From: CALNYZ01 sp942490945
Lineage (GTDB): Bacteria; Pseudomonadota; Gammaproteobacteria; UBA6429; Thiohalophilaceae
Assembly: GCA_942490945.1 (NCBI GenBank)
Contig: CALNYZ010000010.1
Span: 1 to 6,230 of the forward strand
Direction: 5' to 3'
DNA: 6,230 nt
Made by a program: the position numbers and the translations under genes. Position 1 is the first letter of the stretch. The number at the start of each line of letters is the position of its first letter. This document shows positions 1 to 6,230 of this stretch, piece by piece. Below the pieces are notes generated by a model. The model saw only the letters and a list, made by a program, of their open reading frames with translations. It did not search any database and had not been told where the DNA came from.

Positions 1-3000
1 CAACTACAGGCGGCGTAGGTTGTACCTGTGCATTAGCAAGACAATTAACGGTAGATCCATCATCCACAGCCGGTGTAAAGTCCGGAATATCGATGGTGTA
101 AGTATATGTCCAGTCGTGTGAGTTCCCTGCGCAATCGGTGTAATTAAAGATCCATGCCATATCACCTTCGCAAGCCTGGTCGGCAGGAGTAGTTACAAGT
201 GTAGGCACAATGTTGTTACCACATGCATCATTCACAACCGGTGGTGTTGGTTGTACCTGTGCATCGGCAAGACAATTAACAACGGAGCCATCATCCACAG
301 CTGGTGTAAAGTCCGGAATATCGATGGTATAAGTATAAGTCCAGTCGTGTGAGTTACCTGCACAATCGGTATAATTAAAGGTCCATGCCATATCACCTTC
401 GCAAGCCTGGTCAGCAGGAGTTGTCGTTAGGGTTGGCACAATGTTGTTACCACAAGCATCCACAACTACAGGCGGCGTAGGTTGTACCTGTGCATCGGCA
501 AGACAATTAACAACGGAGCCATCATCCGCAGCTGGTGTAAAGTCTGGAATATCGATGATAAAAGTGGCTGTTGATGAAGATGATAAACCACATTCGTCAG
601 TTGCTGTAAAAGTTGCAGTAATTGAATTGTTACATGTTCCACTCCAGGTCCCTAAGGTATTTGACCATGAAACTGTTCCGCAATTATCAGAAACAATAGC
701 ATTACCATTATTAGTAAGCCAATTGATATAGTCAGTATTTAAATCAGGATTGGTGCCTTGACAAGCTGAAGATCCATTTGATGCTTCTGTAGTGAAAACA
801 GGTGCAGTTGTATCTTCTACCTGTATTGTTTGAGCATGAGATACTGAATTACCACAATCATCGGTAGCAGTCCATGTTCTGGTTAAGGTATATTCATAAG
901 GACATGAACCATCGGTTCTTAATTCTGTATCAATAACAGGAATGTTTGTACTACAGTTATCAGTAACGGTTAATACAGCTGTTGCCGGAATTGCATCACA
1001 TTCAACTGTGATGTTGCCAGGTAATGCTTCTACAAATACGGGAGCTGTGGTGTCATCTAAAGAGAAAGTTTGAGTAATCGTAATAAAATTTCCTGTTTCA
1101 TCAGTAAGAATAAATGTACGGGTAACTGTTTCCGGACAATTGTCCCCAAGAGAAACATCCTGATAAGTAACAGATGTAATATTACAATTATCGGATGCTG
1201 TTCCTCCTTCAGAAAGAAAATCGGCTAAAGTAATTGTTGTTTGGCTAGTGTTATAAGCCAGATTTGTAGCACCTGAAGCAACCATATTGCTTGAAGAACA
1301 AGCTTCAGTAACCTGATTTGCAGGCGGAGATGCTACCGGGTTCATATTATCAATAACAGTTACTGTTGCATTACAAGTAGCAATATTTGCCTCGTTGTCA
1401 GTAACTGTTAAGGTAACTGTGTTATTTCCCAAATTGGAACAATCAAATGTGTTTGGAGAAACAGTCATTGATGCTATTCCAGAAGCATCGTTACTTCCAT
1501 TGTCTATATCAGCAGCTGTAATACTGGCATTTCCGGAGGCATCCAAAACAATTGTCCTGTCCTGACACAATGCTTCAGGAGGTGTTGTATCTTCAATAGT
1601 AATAGTGGAAATACAGGTTGCAGTATTTCCTGAAGTGTCGGTTACTGTTAATGTAACCGTATTTGCTCCAATGTTTGCAGTATTAAATGTACTCGGAGCA
1701 ACATCCATTGATGCAATTCCACAATTGTCGAAGCTGCCGTTATCAACATCTGCTGCGGTAATTGTTACGTTTCCACTAACATCAAGTTGAGCCGTAATAT
1801 CCTGACAAATTGCAGTTGGATCAATATTATCTTCAACAGTTACAGTAGCAAATTGACTATTAATATTTCCATTGACATCAGTAACCTCAAGGGAAATATT
1901 ATTATCGCCAAGTTCTGCACAAGTAAATGTATCATCAGAAATATCCATTGAAGCAATTCCGCAATTATCGAAGCTGCCATCATTAATATCAGCTGCAGTT
2001 ATACTTACATTTCCTGAAGCATCAAGTTGAATAGTAATGTTTTGAGTAATAACTGTTGGTAAAATAATATCATTAACCGTAACAATCTGGGTGCTGGTTA
2101 CAGAATTTCCTGCATAATCAGTTGCAGTCCATGTGACAGATGTGGTTCCAACATTATAGGGTTCAGTAGCATCGTTTACAATAGTTTCTACTGAACAATT
2201 ATCTGTGGTTATAGGTGTACCCAAATCAACACTTGTTGCAATACAAACACCATTGTCAGAATTAACGGTAATATCTGCAGGTCCTGAAATAGTTGGATCT
2301 TCCGTGTCAATTATTGAAATATTTTCAGTTACAGTTTCATCACATCCGTTTGCATTAAAGACTGTTGCAGAAACAGTTCCACTAGATCCGGTTCCCCAAA
2401 GTACAGTAACAGTATTGTCAGTATTTGTGCCTCCTGCTGTAATGGTACCGCCTGTTACATCCCAAACGTACGAATCAAAAGTAGAGCTTAAAGAATAAGT
2501 TATTTCCTCAACAGGGCAAACATTTGTTTCCGGACTCGAAAATGAAGGAGTTGGTCGTGGGTGGATTGTTACATTGGTTGTTTCTTCGCTGGTACATTCA
2601 ACCCAACCGAAAAACAATTTCCAGGTTAAGGTTGTAATTTCTACATAAACCGTTCCTGTGCCTGCTCCGGCTGGCCAATCAACCGTAATTTGATTTGTGC
2701 TTTGTCCTGAAGTAATTGTTCCACCATTAACAGTCCAGTTATATTCATCAGCACCTTCACGGGCTGTGTATGTTGATCCTGTTGTGTTTTCACAAACTTC
2801 ATCTTCTTCATCACCTGCGGCACCAGTAGACCAAAATTCATCGGCAACAAACGTGAAATCCCTGGTTGTTGTACATCCATTTCCATCAGTTACTTCCAGG
2901 TTAACAGTGTAGGTTCCTGCCGCAAGGAAAAGTGTAGCTTTTGGTGTTGGGTCGGTTGAGGTACTTTTTCCTCCAAACAGCCAGGCATAAAAGACATTTC

Positions 3001-6000
3001 CACTGGCAGTCCAATTGTAAGAGTAGTTTCCATCTCCTCCTGAAACAGTTGCAAAAAATGAACGTCCAAATATGGCATCACAGTTATCAATTACAATGTC
3101 ATCAATATTTAAACTCGATTCAACGGTAACAGTTGAAGTACTTGTTGATGTTAGTCCGTTGCTATCGGCAGCGGTTAAAGTTACCGTATGATCGCCTACA
3201 TCATTGCAATTAAAACTATTTGGAGTTACACTTAAGGTAACAGCACTACAGTTATCGTAACTACCGTTGTCAACATCATTGGCATCCAATGTAACGGTTC
3301 CGGTAGCATCGTCTAAATAAATTACTGCATCTTTACTCAATGCTGTTGGAGGAAGATTATCTTCGACTGTTACAGTTGCAGCACAAGTTGCTTCATTTCC
3401 AATTTCATCCCTGACGGTTAATGTCACCGAATTATCTCCAATGTCAGAACAAGAAAATGTATTATTATCTACACTGAACATTAAATTTGATGAGGCAGTA
3501 CAGTTGTCAGTACTTCCATCGTCCAGATCTGATGCAAGTATTGTTGCATTTCCATTTATATCTAATGAAACTGTAATGTTTTTGCAGACTGCTGTTGGTG
3601 GAGTGTTCTCTTCAACAACAACTGTTGCAGTGCAATTATCGGTATTACCATTAACATCGGTTACTGTTAAAATAACAGGATTAGCTCCGATATTGGAGCA
3701 ATCAAATGTGGTATTGTCAATGGAAATTGATGAAATGCCGCAATTGTCAGAACTTCCATTGTCGATATCTGCTGCAGTTATGCTGGCATTTCCAGTGGCA
3801 TCAAGTGAAATGTTTATATTTTGGCAAATGGCAACAGGCGGTTGGTTGTCTTCAACAGTAACTGTAGAAGTACAATTTACAGAGTTGCCGCCGTTGTCTG
3901 TTACTGTCATGGTTATTGTATTGGCACCAACATTCGAACAATCAAAATTTGTTTGATCTACAGAAAGACTTGCAATACCACAATTGTCGGTACTTCCATT
4001 GTCAATATCAGCAGGAGTGATTGTTGCATTACCACTTGCATCAAGTTGAATTGTAATGTCTTTGCAAAGAACTGTTGGAGGAATGTTATCTTCAACAGAA
4101 ACCATGGCTGTGCAATTGTCACTATTCCCATTTACATCAGTTACAGTTAAAGTAACTGTGTTGGGTCCCAGGTTGGAGCAATCAAAATCTGTTTTGTTTA
4201 ATGTGATTGCATCAATTGTACAATTATCTGTACTTCCATTATCTATATCAGCAACTGTAATACTTGCACTTCCTGAAGCATCCAATTGAATGGTAACGTC
4301 ATTACAGAAAGCAGTTGGAGGAGAAGTATCATCGACATTTATAACCTGACTTCTTGTAATTGGGTTGCCACATACGTCTGTTGCAGTCCAACTGCGTGTC
4401 AATGTATACGAATCAACATTAATTCCGGGAGTTACCGTTTCGGAAAATGTTATTGTAGGATTAGGATCACAATTATCAGTGGCTGTTATATCTGTGCCAA
4501 GTCCCGGAATTGCCGGAACTAAATGACATTCAACATTTGCATTGGCAGGAATACCTATCAGATTTGGTTGTGTTGTGTCATCAACAGTAATTGTGTGCAA
4601 AATATTTGTTGAATTTCCACACTGATCGGTTAGAGTGTATGTCCTCGTAATTGAAATTGGGCAAGTGCCTGAAGTGGCATCACTGCTGCTAACAGAAATA
4701 TTGGCATCGGTACTACATGCATCGGTGATTTCCAAACTTCCGGTGAGAGCTTCTAATGCAGCAACAGAATTTACAGCAGCCGGCGCGTCAGCGACAGAAC
4801 ATCCTTCAATTGTTGTTGTTGAAATTGACCCAGTAACCTGAGGCGGAGTTGTGTCATCAATAGTAATGGTGTGTGTTGTGTTTACTGAATTTCCACACTC
4901 ATCAGTGAGGGTGTATGTTCTGGTAATTGTTATTGGACATGTTCCTGAAACAGCATCGCTACTTGTTACAGTAATATTTGCATCGGAGCTGCAGGCATCT
5001 GTTATTGCTAAACTTCCGGCGAGTGCTTCCAATGCTGCAACTGAATTTACAGCTGCAGGCGCGTCTGCAACAGAACAGCCTTCTATTGTAGTTGCTGAGA
5101 TTGATCCAGTAACCTGAGGCGGCGTAGTGTCCTCAATAGTGATTGTGTGTGCTGTATTTACTGAATTTCCACACTGATCAGTAAGGGTGTATGTTCTGGT
5201 AATTGAAATGGGGCAGGTTCCGGAAACAGCATCACTGCTTATAACAGAAATATTTGCATCGGAACTACAGGCATCAGATACCGATAAACTTCCTGTTAGT
5301 GCTTCCAATGCTGCAACTGAATTTACAGCAGCAGGTGCATCTGCTACTGAACAACCTTCTATTGTGGTAGCAGTTATTGATCCTGTAATTTGAGGTGGTG
5401 TGTTATCGTCAATGGTAATTGTATGTGTTGTGTTCGCTGTATTTCCACACTGATCAGTAAGAGTGTAAGTTCTTGTAATTGTTATCGGGCAGGTTCCGGA
5501 AACCGCATCGCTACTTGTTACAGAAATATTGGCATCGCTACTACAGACATCAGAAACCGATAAACTTCCTGTGAGTGATTCTAGTGCTGCAACTGTATTT
5601 ACTGCTACTGGTGCATCTGCTACTGAACAACCTTCTATTGTTGTTGCAGAAATTGAACCTGTAATTTGTGGAGGTGTGTTATCGTCAATAGTAATTGTAT
5701 GTGTTGTGTTCGCTGTATTTTCGCACTGATCAGTAAGAGTGTATGTTCTGGTAATTGTTATCGGACAGGTTCCGGAAACAGCATCGCTGCTGGTAACAGA
5801 AATGTTGGCATCAGTACTACAGACATCTGTTATTGCAAGTGTTCCTGCGAGAGCTTCCAGTGTAGCCACTGTGTTTACTGCAGGTGGTGCATCAGCCACG
5901 GAACAACCTTCTATAGTGGTTGCAGAAATTGCCCCAATAACCTGAGGTGGAGTAGTATCGTCAATAATTATTGTATTTACAATATTTGTTGAATTTGTAC

Positions 6001-6230
6001 ATTGGTCGGTTAATGTATAGGTTCTAGTGATAGTTGTTGGGCAGGTTCCTGAAACAGCATCGCTGCTTGTTACAGAAATATTTGCATCAGTACTGCATGC
6101 ATCAGTAATTGAAAGGCTTCCAGGGAGTGCTTCCAATGCAGTAACTGAATTTACAGCGGCAGGTGTATCTGCTACCGAACAACCTTCTATTGTTGATGCC
6201 GAGATTGATCCAGTAACTTGCGGAGGACTT
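1..6230 (-). CDS. Giant HYR-like/PKD repeat surface protein, internal fragment (both ends missing)
   Basis: Complete codons run from 6229 down to 2, giving 2076 residues with no in-frame stop. I walked through the whole frame by hand. No start or stop lies inside, so the gene continues beyond both edges and the full protein exceeds 2076 residues. Domain order by fragment residue: six 92-aa repeats (7-558), HYR-like (559-639), five ~80-aa units (640-1039), three PKD-like domains (1040-1307), HYR (1308-1392), three 80-aa units (1393-1632), three HYR-like domains (1633-1893), and 77-aa repeats (1894-2076). There is no catalytic motif, membrane segment or signal peptide in the fragment. By family knowledge, such proteins in Bacteroidota are exported (often by type IX secretion) and act outside the cell in adhesion, matrix or gliding-related roles; that role is inferred. 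Composition is Thr/Ser/Asp/Asn-rich, with only 7 Lys and about 17 Arg by hand count. The exact ligand is unknown. Confidence 0.95.
2..550 (-). repeat. Array G: tandem 231-bp (77-aa) HYR-like units, 2.4 copies in window
   Basis: Full units lie at 320-550 and 89-319, and a third runs off the edge at 2-88. The spacing of the IPDFTP codons (548, 317, 86) is exactly 231 bp. Each unit reads IPDFTPAxDDGSxVNCLADA, then QVQPTPPVV, DACGNNIVPTL, TPADQACEGDMAW, FNYTDCAGNSHDWTYTYTID. Four cysteines (VNC, DAC, QAC, TDC) are kept. By hand comparison the two full units differ at about 26 of 231 bases (about 89% identity), and one 48-bp stretch is identical. There is no Lys or Arg in these units. The array evidently continues past the window, toward the C terminus of the protein. 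Confidence 0.92.
551..796 (-). other. HYR-like domain, 82 aa
   Basis: Fragment residues 1812-1893. It begins FTTEASNGSSACQGTNPD, continues with DYINWLTNNGNAIVSDNCG, VSWSNTLGTWSGTC, and closes with SITATFTATDECGLS and STATFIID. The INWLxNNGxAxxxDNCGxVxWSN pattern is a recognisable HYR-like variant of Bacteroidota repeat proteins. Four cysteines (SAC, DNC, GTC, DEC) are in place. It is the last unique domain before the 77-aa tandem repeats, joined to them directly through IID-IPDFTP without the TTAP/TTPP linker used upstream. Confidence 0.84.
797..1036 (-). other. HYR-like domain, 80 aa
   Basis: Fragment residues 1732-1811. It opens FVEALPGNITVECDAIPA, followed by VLTVTDNCSTN, DGSCPYEYTLTRTWTATD, DCGNSVSHAQTIQV and the linker EDTTAPV. 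The ITVECDAIP opening and the TLTRTWTATDxCGN segment are common in HYR-like proteins of Bacteroidota and match the domain at 4313-4555. Four cysteines are present (VEC, DNC, GSC, DDC). The arginine at 878-880 is the last basic Lys/Arg residue in the fragment; nothing C-terminal to it within the window carries Lys or Arg. Confidence 0.84.
1037..1333 (-). other. Diverged HYR-like domain, 99 aa
   Basis: Fragment residues 1633-1731. It starts ASPPANQVTEACSSSNMV, has LADFLSEGGTASDNCNIT in the middle, then DNCPETVTRTFILTDETGN, and ends FSLDDTTAPV. The TRTFxLTDxxGN segment matches the closing half of the array A units (TRTYTLTDQCGN). The cysteine of that motif is replaced by Thr (TDETGN), which leaves three cysteines (EAC, DNC, DNC), an odd number. 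It is longer than the other units because of an insertion before the DNC motif. Confidence 0.8.
1334..2053 (-). repeat. Array E: three tandem 240-bp (80-aa) HYR-like units
   Basis: Units lie at 1814-2053, 1574-1813 and 1334-1573, each exactly 240 bp. They belong to the same family as array C: QDITxQLDxSGNxxIT, AADxxxGSxDNCGIASM, and GxNTVTLTVTD with a VEDNxxPT-type linker. Cysteine content varies. The first unit lacks C1 (VITQN) and C4 (INSQF). The second lacks C3 (TFNTAN) but keeps C2. The third lacks C2 (NDASGIAS) but keeps C3. All three share GIASM after the C2 position, which array C units do not, so this block expanded separately from array C after the two parted. Confidence 0.9.
2054..2308 (-). 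other. Classical HYR domain
   Basis: Fragment residues 1308-1392. It follows the textbook HYR order: DTEDPTISGPADITVNSD, then GVCIATSVDLGTPITTDNC, SVETIVND, EPYNVGTTSVTWTATDYAGN, and the closing strand STQIVTVND. The PYxVGTTxVTWTATDxxGN segment is the most diagnostic part of the HYR family. It has only two cysteines (GVC and DNC), fitting a single disulfide, unlike the four-cysteine units around it. It bridges the PKD block and the second 80-aa array, and ends in ILPT, a variant of the linker used between HYR units. Confidence 0.9.
2309..2551 (-). other. PKD-like domain 3
   Basis: Fragment residues 1227-1307. It opens TPSFSSPETNVCPVEEITYS, has the core SYVWDVTGGTITAGGTNTD, then TVTVLWGTGSSGTVSATVFN, and ends NANGCDETVTENISII. 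It shares the VWDVTGGTIT core and the W-G-x-G strand with PKD-like domain 2, so the two form a tandem pair behind PKD domain 1. Here the usual NANGC turn is intact, in contrast to domain 2. Two cysteines (NVC and NGC) could form one disulfide. Confidence 0.85.
2552..2842 (-). other. PKD-like domain 2 with acidic linker and aromatic insertion
   Basis: Fragment residues 1130-1226. It begins with a linker containing GDEEDE (2798-2815), then VCENTTGSTY, the core DEYNWTVNGGTITSGQ, TVDWPAGAGTGTVYVEIT, and ends CTSEETTNVTIHPRP. The YxWxVxGGxIxxGxxxxxxxVxWxxGxGTGxVxV pattern is typical of PKD-like domains of Bacteroidota surface proteins. The turn before the last cysteine, where these domains usually have a short NGC-type turn, is replaced by LTWKLFFGWVEC (codons 2597-2629), a hydrophobic aromatic stretch that includes one of only seven lysines in the fragment. 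Confidence 0.82.
2843..3112 (-). other. PKD domain 1
   Basis: Fragment residues 1040-1129. The PKD signature is clear: VSGGDGNYSYNWTASG near the start and AAGTYTVNLEVTDGNGC near the end, matching the family's aromatic-Trp core and the TYTVxLxVTDxxGC closing strand. Between them lies an unusually aromatic loop, FYAWLF (2975-2992), followed by GGKSTSTDPTP. The opening LNIDDIVIDNCDAIFG joins it to array C without the Pro-rich linker. PKD domains are Ig-like beta sandwiches common in extracellular proteins and often serve as spacers or glycan-contact modules. Which role applies here is not shown by the sequence. Confidence 0.85.
3113..4312 (-). repeat. Array C: five tandem ~80-aa HYR-like units
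   Basis: Units lie at 4073-4312, 3833-4072 and 3593-3832 (each exactly 240 bp), 3344-3592 (249 bp) and 3113-3343 (231 bp). A typical unit reads AxCKDITIQLDASGNASIT, then ADIDNGSxDNCGI, a FDCSNxGxNTVTLTVTD segment, a GNxxxCxATVTV strand, and a VEDNxPPT linker. The four-cysteine plan is C1 after the linker, C2 in DNC, C3 in FDC and C4 near the end. The 249-bp unit has extra residues after DNC (TASSNLMFSVDNN). The last unit has lost C1 (ALSKD) and C4 (TSTST) together and ends in VESS instead of the usual linker, just before the PKD block. Divergence between units is greater than in array A, so these duplications are older. Confidence 0.9.
4313..4555 (-). other. Single HYR-like domain between arrays A and C
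   Basis: 81 residues (fragment 559-639), starting IPANANVEC and ending DDTSPPT. It carries the HYR-type hallmarks ATDNCDP, then LTRSWTATDVCGNPITR, then a beta-strand VINVDD linker. There are three cysteines (VEC, DNC, DVC). It differs from both neighbours: it lacks the EGCSVAD opening of array A and the LDASGNASIT segment of array C. It resembles the domain at 797-1036, which has the same ITVEC/NVEC opening and TLTR-W-TATD closing, so these two are probably copies of one domain subtype used at two places in the protein. Confidence 0.82.
4556..6211 (-). repeat. Array A: six tandem 276-bp (92-aa) HYR-like units
   Basis: Units lie at 5936-6211, 5660-5935, 5384-5659, 5108-5383, 4832-5107 and 4556-4831. 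Each is exactly 276 bp with no indel. Residues 6212-6229 are the tail of a preceding unit, so the array extends upstream past the window. Each unit opens with GSISATTIEGCSVADAP, continues through an A-L-E-A-L segment, DACS and SSDAVSGTCP, and closes with TRTYTLTDQCGN and a linker such as DDTTPPQVT. Four cysteines per unit (EGC, DAC/DVC, GTC, DQC) are kept in all six copies, which fits two disulfides in an exported Ig-like fold. The array has no lysine and one arginine per unit. The last unit ends in a variant linker (TTQPNLIG), marking the edge of the array. Substitutions between units are largely synonymous or conservative, so the units look maintained as protein after duplication. Confidence 0.93.

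Noticed and set aside
1574..1813. Missing cysteine in TFNTAN taken as a sequencing error
   Set aside because: The reading frame and the 240-bp unit length are intact and the neighbour unit has a different loss, so substitution is the simpler reading. I kept it as a finding and not as an error.
2641..3090. Two short open frames on the minus strand in another frame
   Set aside because: They overlap the PKD domains in a shifted frame and show low-complexity Gln/Lys/Leu-rich translations. The main frame has clear PKD motifs through the same bases, so no frameshift is needed.
3441..3956. A 171-codon open frame on the plus strand
   Set aside because: It lies wholly antisense to array C. Its sequence is just the complement of the repeats, and it has no family resemblance of its own. 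Repeat-driven codon choice keeps this frame open.
4635..5945. A series of similar plus-strand open frames of about 66-88 codons
   Set aside because: Their starts recur with the 276-bp repeat spacing (for example 4635, 5187 and 5739 are 552 apart), so they are antisense images of array A and not a tandem gene family.
4556..6211. Regular direct repeats that might suggest a CRISPR or other non-coding array
   Set aside because: The period is 276 bp, a multiple of three. The whole unit is conserved as protein with codon-level drift, and there is no short-repeat and unique-spacer structure.
1..6230. Possible promoters, terminators, ribosome binding sites, tRNA/rRNA genes or insertion sequences
   Set aside because: The window is entirely inside one reading frame. 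No intergenic gap, stop codon, tRNA-like cloverleaf or transposase-like reading was found, and in-frame Met codons fall within domains, so none marks a credible start.

Overview
The window is one continuous coding stretch on the minus strand. Reading from position 6229 down to 2 gives 2076 codons without a stop. There is no start, no stop and no intergenic DNA, so both ends of the gene lie outside the window. The product is a giant, secreted-type, all-beta repeat protein built from HYR-like (hyalin-repeat, Ig-like) domains with three PKD-like domains in the middle. Domain style (DNCG, TxTDxxGNxxTC, DDTTPPxVT linkers), moderate AT richness and Thr/Asn/Asp-rich composition suggest a Bacteroidota bacterium of the Flavobacteriia/Cytophagia/Bacteroidia kind. 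That is a phylum-level inference. Such proteins usually carry an N-terminal signal peptide and a C-terminal type IX secretion sorting domain, but neither is visible here.

Layout in protein order (high to low coordinates): the tail of an earlier unit (6212-6229); six tandem units of exactly 276 bp / 92 aa (4556-6211); one HYR-like domain (4313-4555); five units of about 80 aa (3113-4312); three PKD-like domains (2309-3112); a classical HYR domain (2054-2308); three more units of exactly 240 bp / 80 aa (1334-2053); three diverged HYR-like domains (551-1333); and two full and one partial unit of exactly 231 bp / 77 aa (2-550), which continues past the window edge.

No second gene, RNA gene, mobile element, promoter or terminator was seen. 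Open frames on the plus strand, and in the other minus frames, are shadows of this repetitive gene. I found no multi-gene system. The points worth following are inside the protein: exact-length repeats with mosaic similarity, paired loss of cysteines that suggests a disulfide pattern, two neighbouring repeats with complementary cysteine losses, and an almost complete lack of lysine.
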